Assembly: GCA_034190305.1 (NCBI GenBank)
Contig: JAXHSV010000070.1
Span: 1-13,429, forward strand
Reading direction: 5' to 3'
Source: JAUWNJ01 sp034190305
Lineage (GTDB): Bacteria > Planctomycetota > Phycisphaerae > SM23-33
Length of the DNA: 13,429 nucleotides
Shown: positions 5,109-12,357 of the stretch, in pieces
Position numbering within the stretch: the first letter of the stretch is position 1
Layout of the letters: each line of letters begins with the position of its first letter
Notes under the pieces: generated by a model
Database searches by the model: none
What the model saw: the letters and a program-made list of their open reading frames with translations, nothing else
Told to the model about the DNA's origin: nothing
Translations under genes and position numbers: made by a program

Positions 5109-6968
5109 ATGGCTACCAAAGCACAAGGTATTATCGAACTGCCGGACCGTCGCATCGAATGTCAGTCCGACGCGCCATGTCTGTTGACCGACATGGCGGC
5201 GGGGGCCGGCGTAATCCTGAACGTCGCCTGCGGCGGTGTGGGCACATGCGGCGGATGTGCGGTCGATATCCTTGCGGGCCGTTTCAGCAACCTTGACGGC
5301 GGCGAGATTGCAATCGATACCGACAAGGCCAGACGTGTTCTCGCCTGCCGGACGCGACTTATGAGCGGCGATTTTCTGATCCGCGTCCCCCGTCACAGCC
5401 TCGTATCGGCGGGTGAAAAAGTCGTCATGGATTTCACCCACACGCCGCCGGGATCGCTGCGTCCGCTCGCACGAAAGGAATACCTCCGCCTTTCCAAACC
5501 CTCTCTCCAGGACGCGCAGGGCGACCTCGAACGGATAATCGACGAACTTCGGCATCGAGGCTACGAAGGACCGATAAACTCATCGGTTCAACTGGCCCGC
5601 GCTGCCGAACAGGCTTCCGCCGCCGGGTATGAACTGACCGTTACCATCGTCGGCGAGGGCGGAACGTGGCATTTGATTCGTATCGAACCCGGCGATATGA
5701 CCTCCAGCCTCTACGCAGCCGCCGTCGATGTCGGAACCACAACGGTTGTGGTCGCGCTGGTAGATCTGGTGGCGGGAGAAATCATCGACGCCGCCAGCGG
5801 ATACAACCAGCAGATTATCCGCTGCGACGACGTCGCCGGAAGGATTACATACGCCGGCGACCCGGATCGGCTTGAAGAACTGCGAAAACTGGTTGTCGAA
5901 TCGACTGTCAACCGCCTGCTGGATTTGCTGGTCCGAAGACATGGGCTGGAACGGGCGGACGTGGCGCACATGACCGTTTCGGGCAATACGATAATGGCGC
6001 ACCTGTTTTGCGGAATATCCCCGATGAGTCTGGGGGCGGTGCCGTTCGCGCCTGTAACGAATTTTCCCGGCCCATATCGCGCAGAGACGTTGCGACTGGC
6101 GATGAACGGCGACGGGCTGGTCGATATTTTCCCCTCGTCGGCGGGATATATCGGCGGGGACGTAACGGCGGACATGTACGTCTGCGGTCTGACTGAAAGC
6201 CGGGAACTGACGGTGATAATCGACATCGGAACCAATGCCGAGATCGTCGTGGGCAACCGCGACCGCTCAATCGCATGCGCCGCCCCGGCGGGCCCCGCCT
6301 TCGAGGGCAGCGGACTGACCTGCGGCATGAGGGCGGCGATCGGGGCGATTGACACGTTCGCCCTGGAGGCGATTGACTCCGAACCGACTTATACCGTCAT
6401 TGGACGGACAAAACCCGCCGGTGTATGCGGAAGCGGTCTTGTTGACCTGCTCGCCCAGGCGCGCCGCACGGGTTTGATTTCACAGACCGGACGATTCACC
6501 GACGAGGCAAAGGCGAAGTGTCCTCGAATCGTACAGGCCGACGACGGGATACCGGCCTACGAGATAGTCCTGGCCGAGAAAACCGACGACGGACTGAAAC
6601 CGATTCTTATTACCGAGCGCGACATCGCGACGCTGCTTCAGGCAAAGGGCGTTATTTTCGCCGCCCTGGAGATTGCCATGAAGCATTTCGGAGCGGGCTT
6701 CGAGAAAATAGAACATTTTTACCTCGCCGGCGGGTTCGCCCGCCATATTGACCTGGATAACTGCGTAGCCACGGGTCTTCTGCCCGACATCGACCGCGAA
6801 AAGTACACGTTCATCGGTAACGGTTCACTGGCCGGTGCGTTTGTGGCGCTTCTGGATGAGGAGGTCAGAACAAAACTACCACATGTAGCCGCTGCGCCGA
6901 CAGTAATCGAACTGAACCTCGACAAGGATTTCCAGAACGCCTACGCAATGGCGATGTTGTTACCGTAA
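5109..6968 (+). CDS. Reductive activator of corrinoid proteins (RACo-type, [2Fe-2S] ferredoxin plus ASKHA ATPase)
   Basis: A 619-residue protein that uses ATP and one electron to return inactive Co(II) corrinoid protein to Co(I). Residues 1-95 are a plant-type [2Fe-2S] ferredoxin domain with Cys41, Cys47, Cys50 (CGGVGTCGGC) and Cys80. A linker region follows to about 200. The ASKHA/RACo C-terminal region starts with AVDVGTTTVVV (205-215). It has the second phosphate-binding element IIDIGTNAEIVVG (near 368-380), APAGPAFEGSG (about 393-403), and HFYLAGGFARHIDLDNC (about 535-551) near the end. Length and domain order match RACo-like proteins (about 600-650 residues). It follows a methyltetrahydrofolate:corrinoid methyltransferase, which its activity would support. 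No clear Shine-Dalgarno sequence precedes ATG 5109. Two stem-loops with T-tracts follow the stop. It appears intact. Confidence 0.88.
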   Translation: MATKAQGIIELPDRRIECQSDAPCLLTDMAAGAGVILNVACGGVGTCGGCAVDILAGRFSNLDGGEIAIDTDKARRVLACRTRLMSGDFLIRVPRHSLVSAGEKVVMDFTHTPPGSLRPLARKEYLRLSKPSLQDAQGDLERIIDELRHRGYEGPINSSVQLARAAEQASAAGYELTVTIVGEGGTWHLIRIEPGDMTSSLYAAAVDVGTTTVVVALVDLVAGEIIDAASGYNQQIIRCDDVAGRITYAGDPDRLEELRKLVVESTVNRLLDLLVRRHGLERADVAHMTVSGNTIMAHLFCGISPMSLGAVPFAPVTNFPGPYRAETLRLAMNGDGLVDIFPSSAGYIGGDVTADMYVCGLTESRELTVIIDIGTNAEIVVGNRDRSIACAAPAGPAFEGSGLTCGMRAAIGAIDTFALEAIDSEPTYTVIGRTKPAGVCGSGLVDLLAQARRTGLISQTGRFTDEAKAKCPRIVQADDGIPAYEIVLAEKTDDGLKPILITERDIATLLQAKGVIFAALEIAMKHFGAGFEKIEHFYLAGGFARHIDLDNCVATGLLPDIDREKYTFIGNGSLAGAFVALLDEEVRTKLPHVAAAPTVIELNLDKDFQNAYAMAMLLP

Positions 6969-6994
6969 TCGCATATATCCGAACGATCTCAATG

Positions 6995-7025
6995 AACGGC
7001 AAGGCTCGCCCGACCCTTGCCGTTT
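6995..7025 (+). terminator. Candidate intrinsic terminator after the activator gene
   Basis: AACGGCAAGG (6995-7004) pairs perfectly with CCTTGCCGTT (7015-7024) around a ten-base loop, followed by a short T-run (7023-7025). The stem is strong but the T-tract is short. It lies 27 bases after the activator stop codon. Confidence 0.5.
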
Positions 7026-7045
7026 CGTAAAGCCCATGTTAGGCT
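7017..7045 (+). promoter_or_regulatory. Weak candidate promoter for yggS
   Basis: TTGCCG (7017-7022) and TAGGCT (7040-7045) are 17 bases apart, placing a start site close to ATG 7054. No Shine-Dalgarno sequence precedes yggS. The -10 match is poor and overlaps the terminator stem, so this is tentative. It resembles the spacing seen before sppA. Confidence 0.25.
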
Positions 7046-7050
7046 TTTTT
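7029..7050 (+). terminator. Second candidate intrinsic terminator, just before yggS
   Basis: AAAGCC (7029-7034) pairs with GGCTTT (7042-7047) around a seven-base loop and ends in six T residues (7045-7050). The yggS ATG at 7054 follows three bases later, so the hairpin could also act on yggS expression. The stem is short. Confidence 0.5.
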
Positions 7051-7053
7051 ATT

Positions 7054-7779
7054 ATGACCGTTATCCGAAAGAGAATTATCGACAACCTTCAGAGGGTTCG
7101 GGACGATATTGTTGCTGCCGCCGAGCGCGTCCGGCGCGACCCCGCCGATATTCGCCTTATCGCCGTTACAAAGGCTGTCGAAATCGACGATATCAAGACC
7201 CTCATCGACCTGGGCGTGAGGGACCTAGGCGAAAACCGCGCCAGGCAAATTGTCGAGCGCGCCGAGGTTGTTTCCGACTGGCTGGCCCGACGCCGGAAGG
7301 AAACGTCCGAAGCGATCTGCTGGCATATGATAGGCCACCTCCAGCGAAACAAGGTCAAAAGCGTCCTGCCTGTCGCAGCCATGATCCATTCGGTCGATAC
7401 GCTCCGCCTGGCTGAAGAAATCGACCGCCGGGCCGCCGCCGCCGGCCTGGTCGGCGATATTCTCCTGGAGGTCAACTGCTCGGGCGAGGCGCAGAAATTC
7501 GGTGTTCCCGTCGGAGCCGCTGCTCATATGGTCGATCAAATCAACACGATGAACAACCTTCGCATCATCGGGTTGATGACGATGGCGCCCCTGGTGGCCG
7601 ATGCGGAAAAGGCCCGCCCCACCTTCGTTCGCCTCCGCGAACTATTCGAGGACATGAGGCTGGAAAAAATCGGCGGAAAAGATTTTCAGCACCTCTCGAT
7701 GGGCATGAGCCAGGATTACGAAGTAGCCGTCGAAGAAGGCGCGACCATCCTCCGCATAGGTACGGCTTTGTTTGAATAG
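7054..7779 (+). CDS. yggS: YggS/PLPBP-family pyridoxal phosphate homeostasis protein
   Basis: A 241-residue single-domain PLP protein with the alanine-racemase N-terminal barrel fold. The family binds PLP and helps keep vitamin B6 and amino/keto acid pools balanced; no catalysed reaction is firmly established. Landmarks are NLQRVRDDIVAAAER (11-25), RLIAVTK with the PLP lysine Lys40, LGENRARQ (58-65), WHMIGHLQRNK, LEVNCSGEAQKFG, LMTMAPL and LSMGMSQDYEVAVEEGAT near the C-terminus, ending in RIGTALF. Length is typical. ATG 7054 is chosen over ATG 7036, because the latter lies in the loop of a terminator hairpin and the family begins close to this Met. It stands alone and converges with the glycosyltransferase gene. 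Confidence 0.93.
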   Translation: MTVIRKRIIDNLQRVRDDIVAAAERVRRDPADIRLIAVTKAVEIDDIKTLIDLGVRDLGENRARQIVERAEVVSDWLARRRKETSEAICWHMIGHLQRNKVKSVLPVAAMIHSVDTLRLAEEIDRRAAAAGLVGDILLEVNCSGEAQKFGVPVGAAAHMVDQINTMNNLRIIGLMTMAPLVADAEKARPTFVRLRELFEDMRLEKIGGKDFQHLSMGMSQDYEVAVEEGATILRIGTALFE

Positions 7780-7781
7780 GC

Positions 7782-7806
7782 CGCAGAGACGCAGAGAACG
7801 CAGAGA
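7782..7806. repeat. Three direct copies of CGCAGAGA
   Basis: CGCAGAGA occurs at 7782-7789, 7790-7797 and 7799-7806, starting two bases after the yggS stop codon. Similar strings are common in bacterial intergenic DNA as I recall. The rest of the intergenic gap to 7840 is AT-rich and shows nothing else. Confidence 0.6.
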
Positions 7807-7840
7807 ATATAAAATTACTCAAACTGAACGATTTTGTAAT

Positions 7841-7887
7841 AGCCCGGAGGGCGAAGTGTCGCCCCTCACGGGCTTCGTCCCACCCTA
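7841..7887. repeat. GC-rich stem-loop between convergent genes, overlapping the glycosyltransferase stop
   Basis: AGCCCG (7841-7846) pairs with CGGGCT (7869-7874). Inside it GAGGGCG (7847-7853) pairs with CGCCCCTC (7860-7867) with one bulged C. The continuing sequence CTTCGTCCCACCCTA looks like part of the same dispersed element and supplies the TAG stop (7885-7887) of the minus-strand glycosyltransferase. It lies between convergent genes and might stop transcription from both sides, but neither strand has a T-run after the stem. Confidence 0.5.
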
Positions 7888-9156
7888 CTTCTTATATGCC
7901 GTGTTTCGCCAGGTGATTTGTGAGCCGCGGCGGAGTTTGGTCATGGCTGAAACCAGAGCGATAATGCCGACAACGCAGCCTAGTGGATAGGTCAACGCCA
8001 GTTTAGATTTCGCTCCCACCATTGGGCAGAACCGCCATATTACGCTTATCTGCATCGCGGCTGCGGCTGCACCCAACAAGGACAGAGTAAGGAAGAGTCT
8101 CGCCGGTTCGGACCCAGCCGATACGGCGGCCAGACCGATAATGAGGGCGGCGTACGGCAGCAAACCCATCACAGCCAGCACCGTCAACGAGATGCCCAAC
8201 CGCTTGAGCGTTCCGAACGTCCCGTAGAAAATCCGGCTCCATCCGCGAAGCGTCTCGCCCAGCGACGTATACATACGCACCAGGGACAGCCCATTATTAC
8301 GAACGACTCGCAGGTTAAGTCCGGCCGACTTGATAAGAGAGGCCATGTGCATGTCTTCATTGACTTTGTCCCTGACTGCCTGGTGCGTGCCGATCTGCTC
8401 GTAAGCCGACCGCTTCATCAGCATAAACGCCCCGTTTGCGTATGCGTGCGGTTTGTCCGGGTCGTTGACCTTGTCGGGGTTGAACCAGATCATCATTATC
8501 CCGCTGCACACCGGCTGGGCGACATTTTCCCAGAATGTCTGCATTTCGAGGTTAGGAAGGATGCTGAGCAGGTCCGCCCCGGTTTGCCCGGCGTATGCAA
8601 TCGTCACCGACAGCGTGCGTTTGGATGTCTGTCGGCAGTCGGCGTCGATCATGCAAATCCAATCACCGTTGGCGGCGGCAATGGCGTTTTGCATTGCGTT
8701 GTTCTTTCCGCACCAGCCGTCTGGCAGGTGTTCTATGTTTATCAACCGGAGACGACTATCCTCTGCCGCGATGCGCTCGACTATCTCGGCGGTCGCATCA
8801 TCGCTGCGGTCGTTGGCGACGATCATCTCAAAGTTGGGATAGTCCTGTTCGAGCATGGTGCGGATGCACTGCTCGATGTTATCCTGCTCGTCCTTAGCAG
8901 CGACGACAACGCTGATAAGGGGACTGGCTACTTTTTTGGCCTCCTGTTGGGAAGATGCAGCAAATGACATTCCGGCTTCTTCCCGGCAAGACGCGCGTTC
9001 TCCATCAAAAAAGTTGCCTGTCCCCTTATCGGCCTGATAATCCTCCTTCAGCACAAACCCGTGCTTTCGCTGGCGGATTATCATCAGGTGACGCGACGCC
9101 CAAACAACCAGCACGCCGCCCGTAAGAACAATCAGAATCGTCGATAAAACAACCAA
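7885..9156 (-). CDS. Membrane-bound family 2 glycosyltransferase with an in-frame palindromic insertion
   Basis: A 423-residue (from TTG 9156) inner-membrane glycosyltransferase. Residues 1-20 form a first membrane helix. Residues 79-300 are a GT-A domain with PLISVVVAAKDE, the nucleotide-sugar Asp at NDRSDD (115-120), the metal-binding DAD (171-173), the ED acid pair at 267-268 and RGWSR (304-308). Three membrane helices follow at about 321-345, 353-374 and 385-405. Sugar donor and acceptor are unknown; it resembles processive or lipid-acceptor enzymes of the GT2/GT21 type. Residues 43-81 are translated from a 117-base palindromic repeat. TTG 9156 is preferred because AAGGGA lies eight bases upstream and the start is four bases after the larC stop. 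An upstream TTG at 9225 would overlap larC by 65 bases. Confidence 0.85.
   Translation of the reverse strand: MVVLSTILIVLTGGVLVVWASRHLMIIRQRKHGFVLKEDYQADKGTGNFFDGERASCREEAGMSFAASSQQEAKKVASPLISVVVAAKDEQDNIEQCIRTMLEQDYPNFEMIVANDRSDDATAEIVERIAAEDSRLRLINIEHLPDGWCGKNNAMQNAIAAANGDWICMIDADCRQTSKRTLSVTIAYAGQTGADLLSILPNLEMQTFWENVAQPVCSGIMMIWFNPDKVNDPDKPHAYANGAFMLMKRSAYEQIGTHQAVRDKVNEDMHMASLIKSAGLNLRVVRNNGLSLVRMYTSLGETLRGWSRIFYGTFGTLKRLGISLTVLAVMGLLPYAALIIGLAAVSAGSEPARLFLTLSLLGAAAAAMQISVIWRFCPMVGAKSKLALTYPLGCVVGIIALVSAMTKLRRGSQITWRNTAYKK
8914..9030. repeat. Nested palindromic repeat inserted in frame in the glycosyltransferase gene
   Basis: The 25 bases at 8914-8938 pair with 9006-9030 at 23 of 25 positions; the mismatches are T-T at 8925/9019 and 8929/9015. 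A second stem inside joins GGGAAGA (8949-8955) to TCTTCCC (8978-8984). The arms read GATAAGGGGAC, then TGGCTAC or AGGCAAC, then TTTTTTG. Arm to arm it is 117 bases, exactly 39 codons. On the minus strand it reads without a stop, beginning DKGTGNFFDGE and ending AKKVASPLI. It resembles repeats with the core GGGGAC-GGC-ACTTTTTT that I recall around REP-type transposases; no transposase gene is present here. Confidence 0.8.
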
Positions 9157-9160
9157 GTCC

Positions 9161-10366
9161 CTAGTCCCTTCTCCCCGGTCCCTGTTTTCTATACGCCTCG
9201 GCGGCTGCGGCGATTGCTTCGGCAACCGGCACGCCGTGAGCCTCGGCGGCCGACGAGCAATCGGTGAACTCCGGCGAAGCGGTTATGACGTTCCCGTCCC
9301 GGCTGCCGATCTTTACGCGTATCGGGCCGTAGGGCGTCTCGACCGTTACGTGCCGGCGTGCAAGTTTGCTTCGTGTGCAGGTCCGTCGGCGGATGCCGAA
9401 CGTTGTCGTCTCGGCGAAGATGATTTCTTCGGCCCGATTTACGTCGCCTGGCGAACATAAGGCGGAGAGCGTCCATGCCGGGCGAGACTTTTTCATATAA
9501 ATCGGCGCAGCCCATGCGTCCACACATCCGGCCCGGAGCAATTTGTCAATCGTCGCGCCGATTAGCTCACCGGTGCAGTCGTCAAGATTGGCCGACAGTT
9601 TCACCATGCAATCGACCGCACCGTCATCGGTCGAGTTTCCTATGAATACTCGCAGCAGGTTCGGCGGCGCGCCGGGGGAGGTCTCTTCACGAGTCCCGGC
9701 GCCATATCCTACAGACTGAAGTTCCATTGCGGGGATCGGGCCGAATGAACGGGCCAAGGTGGTAAGGACGGCGGCTGCGGTTGGGGTGGTCAGTTCGCCG
9801 GTCTGGTCTTGCCCAGTCGGTGCGATGGTTTTGGCGCCTTTGAGAAGTTCGACCGTTGCCGGCGCGGGGACCGGAAGAGTTCCGTGCAGCGACTCGATTA
9901 CTCCTCCGCCGGTCGGGATCGCCGAGCAATAAACCTCTTCGATACCGAGAAGTTCAATTCCCACCGCAGCGGCGACGATGTCGATAATACTGTCTATCGC
10001 CCCAATCTCGTGAAAGTGGATCAGGCTGGGGTCTGTACCGTGGACCTTTGCCTCCGCATCGGCCAGTCGGCGAAAAACCGCCTCGGCGTTCTCGGCGGAC
10101 CGCCCCGGCAGGGAGGCGCTGCGGATGATTAACAGGATGTCATCCAGGTTGCGATGTGGCTGGTCCGCTTCCGGCGCTGTTACCGCAAACTTCGTTCCGG
10201 TCAGTGCGCCGCGACGCACCTTCTCTGCCGAGATGTCGCAGCCGGGAAGTTTTAACGAGGCGAGATTTTCCTTGAGGGTCTCGAAGTCCAGCCCCGCATC
10301 CAGCATCGCCCCGACGATCATGTCGCCGGCCGCTCCGGAGAAACAATCAAAGTGCAGTAGTTTCAT
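9161..10366 (-). CDS. larC: LarC-type nickel insertion protein (nickel-pincer cofactor biosynthesis)
   Basis: A 401-residue protein of the LarC family (formerly DUF111). The characterised member uses CTP to insert nickel into the pyridinium bis-thiocarboxylate mononucleotide, giving the nickel-pincer cofactor of lactate racemase and related enzymes. Landmarks are the N-terminal HFDCFSGAAGDM (5-16), the His-rich LIHFHEIGAIDSIIDIV (about 115-131), IPTGGGV, TPTAAAVL, VGYGAGT and a C-terminal half with SANLDD and TTTFGIRR. It is one uninterrupted frame of full length, unlike the Lactobacillus gene that needs a ribosomal frameshift. AGGAG seven bases before ATG 10366 fixes the start. It lies 77 bases after the hydrogenase protease gene, on the same strand, and its stop nearly touches the glycosyltransferase start. 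No larA, larB or larE is in the window. Confidence 0.9.
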   Translation of the reverse strand: MKLLHFDCFSGAAGDMIVGAMLDAGLDFETLKENLASLKLPGCDISAEKVRRGALTGTKFAVTAPEADQPHRNLDDILLIIRSASLPGRSAENAEAVFRRLADAEAKVHGTDPSLIHFHEIGAIDSIIDIVAAAVGIELLGIEEVYCSAIPTGGGVIESLHGTLPVPAPATVELLKGAKTIAPTGQDQTGELTTPTAAAVLTTLARSFGPIPAMELQSVGYGAGTREETSPGAPPNLLRVFIGNSTDDGAVDCMVKLSANLDDCTGELIGATIDKLLRAGCVDAWAAPIYMKKSRPAWTLSALCSPGDVNRAEEIIFAETTTFGIRRRTCTRSKLARRHVTVETPYGPIRVKIGSRDGNVITASPEFTDCSSAAEAHGVPVAEAIAAAAEAYRKQGPGRRD

Positions 10367-10443
10367 TTATCTGCTCCTGTCCGGCGAGCAAGTCTATGTT
10401 ACCGGTTGCTGGTGAGCAATGAGGTGGACGAATAATTCTGATC
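10367..10443. other. hoxW-larC spacer
   Basis: This 77-base gap holds the larC ribosome site (AGGAG, seven bases from the ATG). Read on the minus strand, TTGCT and AGCAA form a weak five-base hairpin around CACC. I see no clear promoter or terminator, so larC may be read through from the hydrogenase genes. Confidence 0.35.
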
Positions 10444-10908
10444 CTACACTTCACGAAAGGTGCGCTCGTACAGAGCGGTTTGCAGGAAATCCAGGGCTGC
10501 ATCAAGATTTGCCCGTGCTGCTTCCGTCAGGGATTCCTGCATGTCTTCGAACTCATAGCCGCGGATTGAGAGGATATATCCTTTGGTTTCGGCGCCGAAA
10601 AGTTTATGCGCCAAGCCCAGAACAGACTCCGGGCTTACGCTGTGACTTGAGAAGCTGATCTCCGCCTTTGGTTCGATTCGCTTGAAGGTGAACGCCCTGT
10701 CGCAGTTGATCGAGGCGTCCACGAAAATCACAACATCATGCTCTGCTGCGGCGGCTGCGTCTTCCACCATCAACTGGTAATCGCTATCGACCGTTACCTG
10801 TGAGATGGCCGATTTTTCCAGCGCCGCGGCCAGCGCCGGACCCAGCCCGTCATCCCGGCGTCCCGGGTTTCCGTAGCCGAGGACCAGCACGGTGGCGGTA
10901 TCGGTCAT
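10444..10908 (-). CDS. hoxW: NiFe hydrogenase maturation endopeptidase (HoxW/HycI family)
   Basis: A 154-residue M52-family protease that removes the C-terminal peptide of the hydrogenase large subunit after nickel is inserted. VLVLGYGNPGRRDDGLG (7-23) carries the nickel-sensing acid (Asp19 or Asp20), IFVDAS (61-66) a second one (Asp64) and SSHSVSP (87-93) the His89, matching the Glu/Asp/His set known from HybD. Length is typical for the family. ATG 10908 overlaps the TGA of hoxH as ATGA, indicating translational coupling, and is preferred to an upstream in-frame start at 11004, which would lie deep inside hoxH. The adjacent hoxH has the expected cleavage site, so this is most likely its dedicated protease. 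Confidence 0.92.
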   Translation of the reverse strand: MTDTATVLVLGYGNPGRRDDGLGPALAAALEKSAISQVTVDSDYQLMVEDAAAAAEHDVVIFVDASINCDRAFTFKRIEPKAEISFSSHSVSPESVLGLAHKLFGAETKGYILSIRGYEFEDMQESLTEAARANLDAALDFLQTALYERTFREV

Positions 10909-12344
10909 TGCTTCGTTTTCCTGTCCAGAACCTCGCCTTCGTGATCGACAAGTTTCACCGTCAAGGGCATTTGTCCCATCGCGTGCGTCGCGCACGACAG
11001 GCACGGGTCGTAGGCTCGAATAGCAACTTCGATGTGGTTCAGCAGGCCTTCGGTAATCTCCTGACCGGACAGGTCGTCCCTGGCCACTTTCGTCACTGCC
11101 TGGTTCATAGGCTCATTGTTGTTGGTGGTCGAGACGATCAGGTTGGCCATTTCGATCTGGTCGTTGTCGTTGACGCGATAGTGGTGGAACAGCGTTCCGC
11201 GAGGCGCCTCGAGCAGGCCTACGCCCTCGCTGCGTCGCTCGCCCAGCACGACCAGGTCGTCGCCCTGCAGATCGTCGTCGTGGAGCAGTTCTTTGATTTT
11301 CTCGACCGAGTGCAGCAGTTCGATCATACGAGTCCAGTGATAGGCCATCGTTATATTATTGGGTTTTCCGTCGGTTAAGGACATGAATTCCTTGCGTGCG
11401 TCTTCGGCTTCAGGCGTGTCGATGAAGTCGCAGGCGTTCACCCGCGCCAGCGGACCTACGCGGTACCATCCCGCCTCCGGACCTATCGAAGTGAGGAACG
11501 GGAACTTCATGTACGACCACGGGCGGACTTCCTCGGCGACGTAATCCAGATAGTCCGCGTAGTCTATGTCGTCGAGGATTTTGTCGCCCTGCGAGTCGAT
11601 AGCGCGGAGCCTGCCATGGTAGAGGTCCATCGCGCCGTCTTCGCGGACGAGCGACATGTGGTTGGAGTCGAAGGACCCGAACGGCGCCAGATCCTCCAGG
11701 TGCTCGACGGTATAGTCTTTGGCTATTTTCAGGGCAGACCGCGACCACTCGATCATCTGGTCGAGGTCTTTCAGCAGGAAATCCCGCTCTTCCGGTGAGA
11801 CGTTTTTATTGACGCCGCCCGGTATCGCGCCGGTTCCGTGAATTTTCTTACCGGCTGTTACCCTGATAACCTCCTGACCGTACTTGCGCATCATGACGGC
11901 CTGGACGGCAAGGTCCGGATACTTCGCCGCCACGCCGATGACGTTGCGAATATTCGGGTCGGCATCGAAACCGAACAGCAGGTCCGGACTCGCCAGGTGG
12001 AAAAAGTGCAGCGCGTGGGACTGGAGTGTCTGTCCATAGTGCATAAGACGTCGGACCTTCACCGCCGTCGGCGTCAGTCGGTCCGCCCCGACGATTACAT
12101 CCATCGCCTTGGCGGAGGCGAGGTGGTGGCTGACGGGGCAGATGCCGCACAGCCGCTGCACGATTACCGGGGCCTCCCAGTAGAAGCGCCCACGGACGAA
12201 CCGTTCGAAACCGCGAAACTCCACAATATGCAGGCGCGCCTGGGTTACCTGTTTGTTTTCGTCGAGCAGAATGGTTACTTTCCCGTGCCCCTCAATGCGG
12301 GTAACAGGCTCAATAACTATCTTGTTATCAGTCGCTTTTACCAT
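10905..12344 (-). CDS. hoxH: NiFe hydrogenase large subunit, group 3d (HoxH-like)
   Basis: A 479-residue catalytic subunit that holds the Ni-Fe(CN)2CO centre and splits or forms H2, cytoplasmic in this group. RIEGHG (16-21) is the N-terminal family motif. RLCGICPVSHHLASAKA (64-80) supplies Cys66 and Cys69, and DPCLSCATH (446-454) supplies Cys448 and Cys451. The 25 residues after His454 (AMGQMPL and onward) should be the peptide removed by the maturation protease. FRGFERFVRGRFYWEAP before the first cysteine pair and the neighbouring hoxU and hoxY point to the NAD-coupled bidirectional type; an F420- or heterodisulfide-linked group 3 enzyme is less likely. The start is 13 bases after the hoxY stop, with a weak GGA ribosome site. 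The gene appears intact. Confidence 0.94.
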   Translation of the reverse strand: MVKATDNKIVIEPVTRIEGHGKVTILLDENKQVTQARLHIVEFRGFERFVRGRFYWEAPVIVQRLCGICPVSHHLASAKAMDVIVGADRLTPTAVKVRRLMHYGQTLQSHALHFFHLASPDLLFGFDADPNIRNVIGVAAKYPDLAVQAVMMRKYGQEVIRVTAGKKIHGTGAIPGGVNKNVSPEERDFLLKDLDQMIEWSRSALKIAKDYTVEHLEDLAPFGSFDSNHMSLVREDGAMDLYHGRLRAIDSQGDKILDDIDYADYLDYVAEEVRPWSYMKFPFLTSIGPEAGWYRVGPLARVNACDFIDTPEAEDARKEFMSLTDGKPNNITMAYHWTRMIELLHSVEKIKELLHDDDLQGDDLVVLGERRSEGVGLLEAPRGTLFHHYRVNDNDQIEMANLIVSTTNNNEPMNQAVTKVARDDLSGQEITEGLLNHIEVAIRAYDPCLSCATHAMGQMPLTVKLVDHEGEVLDRKTKQ

Positions 12345-12357
12345 GATTCACGTCCAA

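Noticed and set aside
7036..7053. ATG 7036 as the yggS start
   Set aside because: It lies in a terminator loop without a ribosome site and adds six residues absent from the family; ATG 7054 fits better.
7782..7806. Direct repeats as a CRISPR array
   Set aside because: The units are eight bases long, with no spacers and no cas genes.
8347..8967. 206-residue plus-strand frame opposite the glycosyltransferase
   Set aside because: It is antisense to a protein with all the GT-A motifs and has no features of its own.
9157..9225. TTG 9225 as the glycosyltransferase start
   Set aside because: It would overlap the end of larC by 65 bases and add a proline- and arginine-rich stretch; TTG 9156 has a well-spaced AAGGGA.
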